Counted from the first letter of the stretch, positions 41,481-50,471 are shown. The stretch: 64,000 bases of DNA from Cobetia amphilecti (GCF_020217465.1 NZ_CP084115.1:3782001-3846000), one strand, 5' to 3'. Notes: generated from the letters alone by a model not told the origin. Numbers and translations are program-made.

Positions 41481-41732
41481 TCAAGCCTGCTGCTTGCCAG
41501 CTTCCTTGATCAGCTGAGCGACACGGTCAGAGACCTGTGCGCCCTGCTGCTGCCAGTGAGCGACGCGCTCGAGATCGACGCGCAGACGCTCTTCCTGGCC
41601 GCGAGCGACCGGGTTGAAGAAGCCGACGCGCTCGATGAAGCGGCCATCACGGGCTGTGCGGGAATCAGCCACAGCGAGGTGGTAGAAGGGACGCTTCTTG
41701 GCGCCACCACGTGCCAGACGAATGGTAACCAT
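41481..41732 (-). CDS. rpsP: 30S ribosomal protein S16
   Basis: This 83-residue S16 contains [20 protein letters not shown] and [14 protein letters not shown], both universal. It is the first gene of the rpsP-rimM-trmD-rplS operon. The ATG at 41732 is preceded by AAGGA. A longer frame to 41864 is not used, since S16 always begins at MVTIRLAR. Confidence 0.98.
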   Translation of the reverse strand: MVTIRLARGGAKKRPFYHLAVADSRTARDGRFIERVGFFNPVARGQEERLRVDLERVAHWQQQGAQVSDRVAQLIKEAGKQQA

Positions 41733-41814
41733 TGCGTAATCTGTCCTTCGTGTTGAAGTGAAAATCGTGCCACAGAACTCGTCTTCGCATGGAGGGTCCA
41801 CACGAAGAGGCGAC

Positions 41815-41843
41815 ATTCTACGGAAATTGGCAAGCCTTGGAAA
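41815..41843 (-). promoter_or_regulatory. Probable rpsP operon promoter
   Basis: On the minus strand TTTCCA (41843-41838) and TAGAAT (41820-41815) are 17 bases apart, about 85 bases upstream of the rpsP start. The -35 overlaps a small CCTTGG/CCAAGG hairpin (41835-41856). Confidence 0.55.
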
Positions 41844-41866
41844 CCTTTTTCCAAGGCCATACACAC

Positions 41867-41895
41867 GCTCCGTGGCACGGGACGTGCCACGGAGC
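41867..41895 (-). terminator. Hairpin between ffh and rpsP
   Basis: GCTCCGTGGCAC (41867-41878) pairs perfectly with 41884-41895 around a 5-base loop, about 60 bases after the ffh stop. No T tract is directly adjacent; a second small stem with a T5 loop strand lies 11 bases downstream. Confidence 0.65.
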
Positions 41896-41955
41896 GCAAT
41901 TCCTGGTGTCAGCGCCCATGTCTCATCAGCGCTGCATCGGGCATCGGGTCAGCAA

Positions 41956-43392
41956 TCAGCGACGCGGGAAGCGTCCGCCGCCCATGCCGCCGGGGCCACC
42001 CATACCGCCCATGCCACCCATACCACCGGGGCCGCCAGGACCACCGCCACCGCCCATCATGCCGGACATGCCACGCATCATCTTCTGCATGCCACCTTTC
42101 TTGCCGGCCTTCTTCATCATCTTGGCCATCTGCTTGTGCTGCTTGAGCAGACGGTTGAGGTCCGGCACCTGGGTACCGGAGCCCATGCAGATGCGGCGCT
42201 TGCGCGACCCATTGATGAGGTCGGGGTTGCGGCGCTCCTTGGGCGTCATGGAGTTGATCATCGCCTCGAGCTTGCCCAACTCCTTCTCGCTGGCCTGGCT
42301 CTGGGCGACTTCCGCCAGCTGACCCATGCCCGGCAGCTTGGACATCAGACTGCCCATGCCACCCATGTTCTTGAGCTGCTGGAGCTGGTCACGGAAGTCC
42401 TCGAGATCGAAGCCTTCGCCTTTCTTGACCTTGCTGGCCAGCTGCTCGGCCTTGCTCTTGTCGACGGTGCGCTCGGCTTCCTCGATCAGCGACAGCATGT
42501 CGCCCATGCCGAGGATGCGCGAGGCGATCCGGTCCGGGTGGAAGGGTTCGAGGGCGTCGACCTTCTCCCCCATGCCCATGAACTTGATCGGCTTGCCGGT
42601 GATGTGACGCACGGACAGGGCCGCACCGCCACGCGCATCACCGTCGGCCTTGGTCAGCACGACACCGGTCAGCGGCAAGGCTTCATGGAAGGCCTTGGCG
42701 GTGTTGGCGGCATCCTGACCGGTCATCGCATCGACGACGAACAGCGTCTCGTCGGGATTGACGCTGCGGTGCAGGGCGGCGATCTCGTCCATCATGTCGG
42801 CATCGACATGCAGGCGACCGGCGGTATCGACCAGCACCACGTCGTGGAACTGGATACGCGCGTGCTTCATCGCCGCTTCGGCGATGGCCACCGGCTGCTG
42901 GGAGGAGTCGGAGGGGAAGAAATCGACCCCGACTTCCTTGGCCAGCGTTTCCAGCTGGTCGATGGCGGCCGGGCGATAGACGTCGGCCGAGACCACCAGC
43001 ACCTTCTTCTTCTCGCGCTCGCGCAGGTAGCGTGCCAGCTTGGCGACGGTGGTCGTCTTGCCCGCACCCTGCAGGCCTGCCATCAGAATGACGGCCGGAC
43101 TGCCCTTGAGCGTCAGACCTTCATTGGCTTCGCCCATGATCGCTTCCAGCTCCTGCTGGACGATCTTGACGAACTGCTGGCCCGGCGACAGGCTCTTGGA
43201 CACTTCCTGACCGACGGCACGTTCGCGCACTCGCTCGATGAAGGCCTTGACCACCGGCAGCGCGACATCGGCTTCAAGCAACGCCTTGCGCACTTCGCGC
43301 AGGGTGTCCTTGATGTTGTCTTCCGTCAGCTTGGCCTGGCCGGTAATCGACTTCAGCGTATGCGACAGGCGATCACTCAAACTTTGAAACAT
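41956..43392 (-). CDS. ffh: Signal recognition particle protein Ffh
   Basis: Ffh binds 4.5S RNA and signal sequences and hands ribosomes to FtsY. The 478 residues begin with the N domain (MFQSLSDRLSHTLKSITGQA), then the GTPase with [30 protein letters not shown] and LTKADGDARGG, and the Met-rich M domain (IMRGM-type helices, INGSRKRRICMGSGTQVPDLN). The C-terminus is an unusual Gly/Met/Pro repeat tail (GGMGGMGGMGGPGGMGGG). Its partner FtsY is at 3488-5248 in this window. Confidence 0.98.
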   Translation of the reverse strand: MFQSLSDRLSHTLKSITGQAKLTEDNIKDTLREVRKALLEADVALPVVKAFIERVRERAVGQEVSKSLSPGQQFVKIVQQELEAIMGEANEGLTLKGSPAVILMAGLQGAGKTTTVAKLARYLREREKKKVLVVSADVYRPAAIDQLETLAKEVGVDFFPSDSSQQPVAIAEAAMKHARIQFHDVVLVDTAGRLHVDADMMDEIAALHRSVNPDETLFVVDAMTGQDAANTAKAFHEALPLTGVVLTKADGDARGGAALSVRHITGKPIKFMGMGEKVDALEPFHPDRIASRILGMGDMLSLIEEAERTVDKSKAEQLASKVKKGEGFDLEDFRDQLQQLKNMGGMGSLMSKLPGMGQLAEVAQSQASEKELGKLEAMINSMTPKERRNPDLINGSRKRRICMGSGTQVPDLNRLLKQHKQMAKMMKKAGKKGGMQKMMRGMSGMMGGGGGPGGPGGMGGMGGMGGPGGMGGGRFPRR

Positions 43393-43777
43393 GGGCCTCT
43401 CCGGCTAGGGACGTCTGGGGTCCGCGCTGCGGGGACGAGGGCGTAAGCCACCTCGTGACCGGCGCACGGCATGACGCCCCAGCGCGTGAATGGTTATCCT
43501 GTCGCGCATTATACGCACAGGGCGGCCGTGTCTCCATGCATGCAAGACTTGCAAGCCGCCATCACTGGCGATGACATGCATGAAGGAAGCAGCGCCGACA
43601 ATCGTCATGCAATGCGGAGTCTGTCGCCGCGCAGGCCTCATCGCCCGTCAGAGCACGCGACAGGACACCGCGAGTGGATGCAATCCCGGCGGCGCATTCG
43701 GTATAGTCTCTGCAGATAGACAGTGCCTCATGCGAGGCCTGATCTCCCGCTACCCTCCGGCACCTGGACAACAGCAC
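43393..43777. other. Divergent intergenic region ffh / ypjD-like gene
   Basis: No gene is supported in these 385 bases. Besides the ffh promoter, a rightward -10-like TATAGT is at 43702-43707 without a good -35. An upstream frame exists for the ypjD-like gene but lacks protein-like composition. Confidence 0.5.
43508..43536 (-). promoter_or_regulatory. Probable ffh promoter
   Basis: On the minus strand a perfect -10 TATAAT (43513-43508) lies 17 bases downstream of TGGAGA (43536-43531, 4 of 6 matches to the -35). It is about 115 bases upstream of the ffh start. Confidence 0.6.
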
Positions 43778-44575
43778 ATGCAGGCTCTGCCTTTTGCCTT
43801 TCTGGCCATCATCTTCTATCTCGGCGCCGGCCTCTGGCAGGGCCTTACCCTGACACGCCGCGTCCCGGCACGCACGCGTCTGGTGCGCAGTCTGGCGCTG
43901 ATCGCCGTCGCCTGCCATGCCGTCATCGTCTGGGTCACGCTCAACCACGGTGGCGCGCTGCACCTCGGACTGTTCGAGAGCGCTTCGCTTGTCAGCTGGG
44001 CCATCTGCCTGCTGTTGGTCATCGCCAGCCTGTTCAAGCCGGTGATCGCCGGGGGCGCGGCGCTGTTCCCGGTCGCCGCCGCCTGCGTGCTCGGCGTGAT
44101 GAATCTGCCGAGCGCCACCACCGAGAACCCGCTCTCCCCCGGTCTGGTCGCCCACATCTTCACCTCGGTGGCGGCGTTGGCCTTCTTCAGCATCGCCGCC
44201 ATGCAGGCCGGACTGCTGTCGCTGCAACAGCACGCGCTCAAGAAGCGCCATACCCGCGGCATCGTCCAGGTGCTGCCGGCACTGACCAGCATGGAACGCG
44301 CGCTGTTCGAGCTGATCTGGGCCGGCATGATCCTGCTCAGCGTGTCGATCATCAGCGGCACCATCTATCTGGACAACATGTTCGCCCAGCATCTGGCTCA
44401 CAAGACGGTGCTCAGCCTCGGCGCCTGGATCATCTTCGCCGTGCTGCTGTTCGGGCATCACGTACTGGGCTGGCGCGGCCAGCGTGCCGCCCGCTGGACA
44501 CTGGGCGGCTGCCTGGTACTGGCGCTGGCCTTCTTCGGCACCAAGTTCGTGCTGCAAGTGGTATTTTCCCACTAA
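43778..44575 (+). CDS. ypjD: Inner-membrane cytochrome c assembly-like protein (YpjD/CcsA family)
   Basis: This 265-residue protein has about eight membrane helices (FAFLAIIFYLGAGLWQGLTL and others) and the conserved features of the CcsA/CcmC-like heme-handling family: HIFTSVAALAFFSIAAMQA and SGTIYLDNMFAQ. The position between ffh and corB is the same as in E. coli, where ypjD has no proven enzymatic role. The ATG at 43778 places the first helix directly at the N-terminus. It ends 99 bases before corB. Confidence 0.88.
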   Translation: MQALPFAFLAIIFYLGAGLWQGLTLTRRVPARTRLVRSLALIAVACHAVIVWVTLNHGGALHLGLFESASLVSWAICLLLVIASLFKPVIAGGAALFPVAAACVLGVMNLPSATTENPLSPGLVAHIFTSVAALAFFSIAAMQAGLLSLQQHALKKRHTRGIVQVLPALTSMERALFELIWAGMILLSVSIISGTIYLDNMFAQHLAHKTVLSLGAWIIFAVLLFGHHVLGWRGQRAARWTLGGCLVLALAFFGTKFVLQVVFSH

Positions 44576-44674
44576 GCCCTGCCACCCCGACAGAGATCGC
44601 TCGCTGCGCCTGATGCATTGCAGCGAGCGTGTCAGTATCATGCGCCTAAATCCGCCACCGAGGACCCTTCACTC

Positions 44675-45952
44675 TTGAGCGACGACACCCCGTTGGGGCT
44701 GCTGTTCGGCCTACTGGTCATCCTGATCATCCTGTCTGCCTTCTTCTCGAGTTCCGAGACCGGCATGATGTCGATCAACCGCTACCGTCTCAGTCACCGC
44801 GCCAAGGGCGGTGAGCGCGGCGCCAAGCGTGTTACCCGCCTGCTTTCCCGTCCGGACCGCCTGATCGGCGTCATCCTGATCGGCAACAACTTCGTCAACA
44901 ACCTGGCCGCCTCGCTGGCGACCATCATCGCGATCCATTACTTCGGTGATGTCTCGGGTCCGGCCGTCTCGACCGCCGTGCTGACCATCGTGGTGCTGAT
45001 CTTTGCCGAAGTGACGCCCAAGACCATGGCCGCCGTGAATCCGGAGCGCATCGCCTATCCGGCCTCGCTGGTGCTGGAACCGTTGCTCAAGCTGCTCTAC
45101 CCGCTGGTCTGGCTGGTCAATGGCATCTCCAATGGCCTGCTGCGCCTGTTCGGCGTGCGCGATGTCAGCGGCGGCGCCGACAGCCTGACCCGTGACGAGC
45201 TGCGCACCGTGGTCCACGAAGCCGGCAGCATGATCCCGCGTCGCCACCAGGGCATGCTGCTGTCGATTCTCGATCTCGAGAACGTCACCGTCGATGACAT
45301 CATGGTGCCGCGTCAGGAGATCTTCGGCATCGACCTGGACGATGATCTCGACATCATCCTCAGCCATATCCGCGCCAGTCAGCACACGCGGGTGCCGGTC
45401 TACAAGGGTGACATCAACAACATCATCGGCATCCTGCACCTGCGCAACGCGGCACGCTTCCTGTCACTGGACGAGGTCACCAAGGCCTCCATCATCCAGG
45501 AAGCCCGCGAGCCCTACTTCATCCCGGAATCCACGCCGCTGCATACCCAGCTGCTCAACTTCCAGAAGCAGAAGCGCCGCATCGGCATCGTGGTCGACGA
45601 GTATGGCGATGTGCAGGGGCTGGCGACGCTGGAGGACATCCTCGAGGAGATCGTCGGCGAGTTCACCACCGATGTCGCCGGTACGCATCAGGAGATCCAC
45701 CCGCAGGACAACGGCAGCTACGTGATCGAAGGCACCGCCAACATCCGCGAGATCAACAAGGCCATCGGCTGGCAGCTGCCGACTGACGGCCCCAAGACGC
45801 TCAACGGCCTGATTCTGGAACATCTGGAATCCTTCCCGGATGCCCCGGCCAGTCTCGCCATCGGCACCACGCGCATCGAGATCCAGCAGGTGAAGGACAA
45901 CCAGATCACCTCGGCACGCTGCTGGCAGGCGGCTCGCACCACACGCAGCTGA
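44675..45952 (+). CDS. corB: CorB/YfjD-type membrane protein with DUF21 and CBS domains
   Basis: This 425-residue protein belongs to the HlyC/CorC (CNNM) family linked to magnesium and cobalt efflux. The first ~180 residues form the DUF21 membrane domain (FFSSSETGMMSINRYRLSHR, then LIGNNFVNNLAASLATIIAI and FAEVTPKTMAAVNPER). A CBS pair follows (DDIMVPRQEIFGIDLDDDLD; VDEYGDVQGLATLEDILEEI), then a CorC/HlyC domain. The start is a TTG at 44675 with AGGA 10 bases upstream; an ATG at 44618 would add a non-homologous tail. It is probably co-transcribed with the ypjD-like gene. Confidence 0.9.
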   Translation: MSDDTPLGLLFGLLVILIILSAFFSSSETGMMSINRYRLSHRAKGGERGAKRVTRLLSRPDRLIGVILIGNNFVNNLAASLATIIAIHYFGDVSGPAVSTAVLTIVVLIFAEVTPKTMAAVNPERIAYPASLVLEPLLKLLYPLVWLVNGISNGLLRLFGVRDVSGGADSLTRDELRTVVHEAGSMIPRRHQGMLLSILDLENVTVDDIMVPRQEIFGIDLDDDLDIILSHIRASQHTRVPVYKGDINNIIGILHLRNAARFLSLDEVTKASIIQEAREPYFIPESTPLHTQLLNFQKQKRRIGIVVDEYGDVQGLATLEDILEEIVGEFTTDVAGTHQEIHPQDNGSYVIEGTANIREINKAIGWQLPTDGPKTLNGLILEHLESFPDAPASLAIGTTRIEIQQVKDNQITSARCWQAARTTRS

Positions 45953-45990
45953 CGCGCCACCCGCATTGCCACGCAGCACGGCACTCTCGA

Positions 45991-46020
45991 CGACAGGCCC
46001 GCCAATTGGCGGGCCTGTCG
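45991..46020. terminator. Perfect 30-base palindrome after corB
   Basis: CGACAGGCCCGCCAA is followed directly by its exact complement. As RNA it folds into a very stable stem. There is no T tract, so it is terminator-like but not a textbook case. Confidence 0.6.
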
Positions 46021-46041
46021 CGTCTGGGGCACGGCAACTCG

Positions 46042-46110
46042 CCCAGGTGCTCACTTGCAGGTACTCCTTTGCGGGTGCTCATTTGCAGGTGCTCAGACGC
46101 AGCGGCTCAG
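46042..46110 (+). repeat. Degenerate 14-base tandem repeat (about 4-5 units)
   Basis: Units resembling GCAGGTGCTCATTT recur (CCAGGTGCTCACTT, GCAGGTACTCCTTT, GCGGGTGCTCATTT, GCAGGTGCTCAGAC, then a weaker GCAGCGGCTCAGG). They lie in the gap between corB and the exporter. No function is evident. Confidence 0.7.
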
Positions 46111-46257
46111 GTGCAAGAACCAGCTGCAATACGGTGTTGCAGACCACGACACGCAAGCGGCCCGAACCCACGCTATGCTGTGCGCGTTCGCGCTGCCCGC
46201 CAGCGCCAGACGTCACGGACCTGCGCCAGAGCAGGCTGACTCACCGCTCCCCCTGCA

Positions 46258-47520
46258 ATGCCCCACAACCTTCGAATGGCCCTCATGACTTCAGCTTCCG
46301 CCCCAACGGCGTCCCCCGCCCTGCATCGACAACCTCACTTCACCGTGCTGCTGGCCCTGATGGTGGCGCTTGCCCCGCTATCGATGGATGCCTTCCTGCC
46401 AGCCATCCCCGCCATGGCCGCGGAACTCGGTGTCGATCACTCCCGCCTCGGCCTGACCATCACCTTCTTCCTGGCCGGCTACGCCTTCGGTCAGCTGAGT
46501 GGTGGCCCGCTGTCGGACAGCCTGGGCCGTCGCCCGATCGCGCTGGGCGGCATCGTGCTGTTCTTGATCGCGAGCCTCGGCTGCGCCATGACGCATAGCC
46601 TGGAATGGCTGATGGTCTTCCGTGTCCTGCAGGGGATCGCGACCGGCATGACCGGCGGCGTCTCTCGCACCGTGGTGCGCGATGTCGCGACCGGCAAGGA
46701 CGCCGCACGCCTGATGACCAACGTCATGATGGTGCTGATGGCAGCCCCGCTGGTCGCCCCCAGCCTCGGCGCCCTCATCCTGGCACTGAGCACCTGGCAG
46801 ATGGTCTTCATCGGCCTGGCCGTCTATGGCGTGATCGCCGGAGTCGCCATTCGCCAATGGCTGCCGGAGACCCTGCCTGCCTGCGAGCGTTCACCGCTCA
46901 GCCTGCGCGGCGCATTGGCCAGCTATCGCACGGTACTGACCACGCGCGGCGTCCCCGGGCACCTGATGCTGCTGCTGTGCGGACCCGGCATCATGTTCAC
47001 CTTCCTGACCAACGCGAGCTATCTCTATCAGGGCGTGCTGGGGCTGAACTCCGGTGAGTTCGCGCTGGCCTTCGGCGCCAATGTCGGCGCGATGCTGATC
47101 GGCAACCGCCTCAACCACTTCGGCCTCAAGCATCTGCGCACGCGCAAGCTGGTTCAGGTGGCGCTGTGCATACAGGGGATCGGCATCACCTGGCTGATCT
47201 CGCTGGTCATCACCGACAACGTCCAGGTCGCCACCCTGATTCCGGGCATCCTGTTCGTGCTGGGCGCCGGCGGCATGATCACGCCCAACGTGATGGCCGA
47301 CTACCAGTCGCTGTTCGCACGTGGCCATGGTGCCGCCAATGCCATCTCCGGCACGGTGCTGTATCTCGGCGGCGGTCTCTATGGCGCCCTGGCCAGCCTG
47401 TGGCTGAGCGGCGACGACATGCTGGCAGTGCCGCTGGTCATGCTGGGCGCCTGGGCCATCGGTGGCTTCGGCTTCTGGGTCACGCGCCACACCGCTCCCT
47501 CCGAGCAGTCCAGCGACTGA
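46258..47520 (+). CDS. Bcr/CflA-family multidrug efflux MFS transporter
   Basis: This 420-residue, 12-helix drug:H+ antiporter starts with the family pattern LLALMVALAPLSMDAFLPAI, then the motif GQLSGGPLSDSLGRRPI (loop 2-3 of MFS drug exporters) and LQGIATGMTGGVSRTVVRDV. Bcr/CflA members export bicyclomycin, chloramphenicol-type drugs or amino acids; the substrate cannot be read here. The start is uncertain: ATGs at 46258, 46276 and 46285 all lack good ribosome binding sites. Confidence 0.88.
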   Translation: MPHNLRMALMTSASAPTASPALHRQPHFTVLLALMVALAPLSMDAFLPAIPAMAAELGVDHSRLGLTITFFLAGYAFGQLSGGPLSDSLGRRPIALGGIVLFLIASLGCAMTHSLEWLMVFRVLQGIATGMTGGVSRTVVRDVATGKDAARLMTNVMMVLMAAPLVAPSLGALILALSTWQMVFIGLAVYGVIAGVAIRQWLPETLPACERSPLSLRGALASYRTVLTTRGVPGHLMLLLCGPGIMFTFLTNASYLYQGVLGLNSGEFALAFGANVGAMLIGNRLNHFGLKHLRTRKLVQVALCIQGIGITWLISLVITDNVQVATLIPGILFVLGAGGMITPNVMADYQSLFARGHGAANAISGTVLYLGGGLYGALASLWLSGDDMLAVPLVMLGAWAIGGFGFWVTRHTAPSEQSSD

Positions 47521-47570
47521 CGCGACGCCGCGCTCACCACCAGTAGCCATCTGCTGGTCGCCAGAACGAG

Positions 47571-47615
47571 AAATGCCGCCCCTGCCTGACGATCGTGTCG
47601 GCATGGGCGGCATTT
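47571..47615. terminator. Bidirectional terminator between the exporter and the MFS-acyltransferase gene
   Basis: AAATGCCGCCCCTGCC (47571-47586) pairs with 47600-47615 (one mismatch) around a 13-base loop; A and T flanks suit both converging genes. Confidence 0.8.
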
Positions 47616-47642
47616 TCATGCAGCACTGATAAAAGTGAGCGG

Positions 47643-49535
47643 CTAGCGGGAGCGCGCCAGGCGTGTCGCCTTGCGATGCAGATCACGCACCGCCTCTTCG
47701 AGTTCCACCGCCTTGGTGCCGACAGGGTCGAAGGTACGCCCGACACACAGCTCTACGCGCCCGCGCAGGCGCCGCGGAAACTTGGCGAAGGCAGGCCCGC
47801 CGCCGTGGGAGAACCAGGAGCCCCACAGGCCACCCAGCGCCATCGGAATCACCGGCACCGGGTCACGCGCCAGAATCAACTCCAGCCCGCGCCGGAAGCG
47901 CCCGACCTCACCGTCGCGCGTCAGCTTGCCCTCGGGGAAGATCATCACGACCTCTCCCTCGCGCAGCGCCTTGCCGACTTCCTCCAGCGAGCGGCGCACC
48001 CCTGCCGGGTCCTTGCGCGAGGAGTCCACCGGAATCGCCCCGGCGATGCGGAAGAACCACTTCAGCCACGGCGAGTGATATATCTCGGCATCCATCAGGA
48101 AACGCAGCGGGCGCGGACTGGCCCCGCCCAGAATCAGCGCATCCATGAAGCTGACGTGATTGCACACCACCAGCGCCGCCCCTTCCGCCGGTATCCGCCA
48201 GCGTCCCTTGAGGTGTAGGCGATACATCAGGTGGATGAGGATGAAGATATTGAGGCGCAGGAAGGGCCGCGGGTCACGCAGCATGCAGACCACCGCGATC
48301 AGCCCGCTGATCAGGGACAGCAGCAGCAGGAAGTCCGGAATATCGCGCCCCATCACGCCCAGCACCAGAATGCCGGCACCGGCCGACAGCACCATCAGCA
48401 GGGCATTGAGCACGTTGTTGGCGGCGATCATGCGCGCGCGGTGATCTTCAGGACTGCGAATCTGCAGCAGGGTATAAAGCGGCACGATATAGAGGCCGCC
48501 GCCGAAGCCGATGACACCGAGATCCAGCCACATGCGCCAGAAACCGGCGATGCCCAGCAGCTCGATCAGCGGTGTGGCCATCTGCGCCTCGGCCAGCGCA
48601 GGGCGCAGGGCAAGATCCAGCCCGCCAGCGAAGATGATCAGCGCGCCGAAGGGCACCAGCCCCGTCTCGAGACGCCCGCGCGAGACACGTTCACAGGCCA
48701 GCGACCCCAGCCCGATGCCGATGGCGAAGGCCGCCAGCAAGGCAGAGGTCGCCCCTTCGGCCCCATGCACGATATCGCGCGCATAGGCCGGCAACTGCGT
48801 CAGATAGCTGGCGCCGAGGAACCAGAAGGCACTGATGCCCAGCAGCGCCCAGCGTAGCCGGCGGTTGCTCAGCCCTTCACGCATCACCGCGATGCTGCCG
48901 GAGAGAGGCCGCCACGGCACAGGGCCGGGCGAAGCGGAGGGTGCCGGCGGAATCTTGCCGGCCGCCATCACGCCTAGAAGAGACAGGGAGACCAGCGATG
49001 CGGACAGCGCCCAGCGTGCCAGCTCGCCGCCCAGCGCCATCAAGGCCGCGGCGGCAAGGGTACCGATCAGGATGGCGAGGAAGGTGCCCAGCTCGACCCA
49101 GGCATTGCCGCTGACCAGCTCATCCGGCTTGAGGTGCTGGGGCAGGATGGCGTACTTGACCGGGCCGAAGAGCGCCGACTGGGTGCCCATCATGAACAGC
49201 AGCGCCAGCAGCAACTCCCAGGCCTCGAAGATCAAGGCGCCGGCCGCCACGCTCATGGTGGCCAGCTCCAGCCACTTGAGCCGCACGATCAGGCGCTGCT
49301 TGTCGAGGCGGTCAGCCAACAGGCCGCCCCAGGCGGAGAACAGCAGAAAAGGCAGGATGAACAGACCGGCCGCCAGGTTGTTGACGATGCCGGTGTCCCA
49401 GCCCCGCTGCTCGATGACCACGAAGGTCATCAGCAGCAGCAAGGCGTTCTTGAACAGATTGTCATTGAAGGCCCCGAGGGCCTGGGTCCAGAAGAAGGGC
49501 GCAAAACGGGGTCGCCGGAGCAGTTCTCGACTCAT
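47643..49535 (-). CDS. MFS lysophospholipid flippase fused to a PlsC acyltransferase
   Basis: The 630-residue protein joins an LplT-like major facilitator (residues 1-~410; FFWTQALGAFNDNLFKNALL, FGPVKYAILPQHL) to a PlsC-type acyltransferase (about 430-630) with the catalytic NHVSFMD (H-x4-D), FPEGKLTRDGEV and VIPMALGGLW. The likely job is to flip lysophospholipid inward and re-acylate it at the inner membrane, repairing damaged lipids. Unlike the larger known fusions, no acyl-ACP synthetase domain follows. The ATG at 49535 overlaps the TetR gene stop by 4 bases, so the two are coupled. GGAAG lies upstream. Confidence 0.9.
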   Translation of the reverse strand: MSRELLRRPRFAPFFWTQALGAFNDNLFKNALLLLMTFVVIEQRGWDTGIVNNLAAGLFILPFLLFSAWGGLLADRLDKQRLIVRLKWLELATMSVAAGALIFEAWELLLALLFMMGTQSALFGPVKYAILPQHLKPDELVSGNAWVELGTFLAILIGTLAAAALMALGGELARWALSASLVSLSLLGVMAAGKIPPAPSASPGPVPWRPLSGSIAVMREGLSNRRLRWALLGISAFWFLGASYLTQLPAYARDIVHGAEGATSALLAAFAIGIGLGSLACERVSRGRLETGLVPFGALIIFAGGLDLALRPALAEAQMATPLIELLGIAGFWRMWLDLGVIGFGGGLYIVPLYTLLQIRSPEDHRARMIAANNVLNALLMVLSAGAGILVLGVMGRDIPDFLLLLSLISGLIAVVCMLRDPRPFLRLNIFILIHLMYRLHLKGRWRIPAEGAALVVCNHVSFMDALILGGASPRPLRFLMDAEIYHSPWLKWFFRIAGAIPVDSSRKDPAGVRRSLEEVGKALREGEVVMIFPEGKLTRDGEVGRFRRGLELILARDPVPVIPMALGGLWGSWFSHGGGPAFAKFPRRLRGRVELCVGRTFDPVGTKAVELEEAVRDLHRKATRLARSR

Positions 49536-50176
49536 TTGCCAGCTTCCGTGGCATCCCCCGCACACGCAGCCTCGCTGCGCACCTTGAGCCCCGCCAACAT
49601 GGTGTCCAGCAACTGATCGAGCAGCTCCGTCACTTCCAGTGGCTGCCCCTGCCAGAGTCCCAGACGCTCGTTCATGCCCAGCTGCACCAGACCGTGCACG
49701 CTACCCCACAGCGTGCGCGCCATGCGCTTGGCCTCGACGGACTCGACGCGTGGGGCGTACTCGACCAAGGCCCCCTCCACACGCTCGAACAGCCCTTCGA
49801 TCATCGCGTTCTGACGCTGGTCCAGCTCACCTTCCTGCGCAAGCGGGAAGTCGAACAGCAGCTGCCAGCGGTAAGGGTCGCGCTGGGCGAAGCCCCAGTA
49901 GGCGCGCGCCAGGGCCTTGAGGCGTTCCGAAGGACTCGGCGTCTCCTGTCCGGCTATCGCATCGCGCAGCCTGTCCAGCGTCGCCAGATTGACGTGCTGG
50001 AGCAGGTTGCCGAAGCTGCCATAAAGCTTGAGCAGGGTGCTGGGCGCACAACCGACTTCGCGAGCCAGGTTGCGCAGAGACAGGGCGTGAACGGGCTGCT
50101 CTTTGAGCCATTCATCGCAGGTCTCCATTACCCGCGCATGCAGCGCTTCCGGTGCATGCTGACGTGGACGGGCCAT
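49532..50176 (-). CDS. TetR/AcrR-family regulator
   Basis: This 214-residue repressor has an N-terminal helix-turn-helix HALSLRNLAREVGCAPSTLL followed by KLYGSFGNLLQHVN. The ligand-binding half contains RAYWGFAQRDPYRWQLLFDF, seen in regulators of the TetR_C_33/WHG type. AGAGGAA fixes the ATG at 50176. It is the first gene of a two-gene unit with the lipid flippase-acyltransferase, which it most likely controls. An inverted repeat fit for a TetR dimer lies 29-52 bases upstream. Confidence 0.88.
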   Translation of the reverse strand: MARPRQHAPEALHARVMETCDEWLKEQPVHALSLRNLAREVGCAPSTLLKLYGSFGNLLQHVNLATLDRLRDAIAGQETPSPSERLKALARAYWGFAQRDPYRWQLLFDFPLAQEGELDQRQNAMIEGLFERVEGALVEYAPRVESVEAKRMARTLWGSVHGLVQLGMNERLGLWQGQPLEVTELLDQLLDTMLAGLKVRSEAACAGDATEAGK

Positions 50177-50204
50177 CGAATTCCTCTGATGCTTGAGATG
50201 CGTT

Positions 50205-50228
50205 ACCGCGTAGCGAATCTGACGCGGT
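50205..50228. promoter_or_regulatory. Inverted repeat ACCGCGT-N10-ACGCGGT, candidate TetR operator
   Basis: Arms at 50205-50211 and 50222-50228 are perfect complements. The site sits just upstream of the TetR-type gene and between it and the divergently transcribed SRAP-like gene, the usual place for self-control. Confidence 0.55.
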
Positions 50229-50471
50229 GTGTGTTCGGACAGCACGGGTGGGCAAAGGGTTGCGACGCCTAGCGGGCATCTCTTGGAGCACCCCGTATCG
50301 GTCATTGAATCGAACAGTGTTTCCGTCCAGCATATCGAGACTGAGCACAAACGCAAGCACCACCAAGGTGTGGCATGCTGGCATCCGTGGCGTGCAGCGC
50401 GATCCACACCCCATCTCAGGCAGCAGCTGCCGCTGCATGTTCCCTTCGCCTCATCGCCTCAAAGGATTCTC

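Noticed and set aside
41758-43446. Plus-strand open frame of 562 codons
   Set aside because: Antisense to ffh, rich in His and Gln, with no homologous motifs.
46042-46110. Possible CRISPR-like array
   Set aside because: Units are 14 bases, degenerate, and directly adjacent with no spacers; no cas genes are present.
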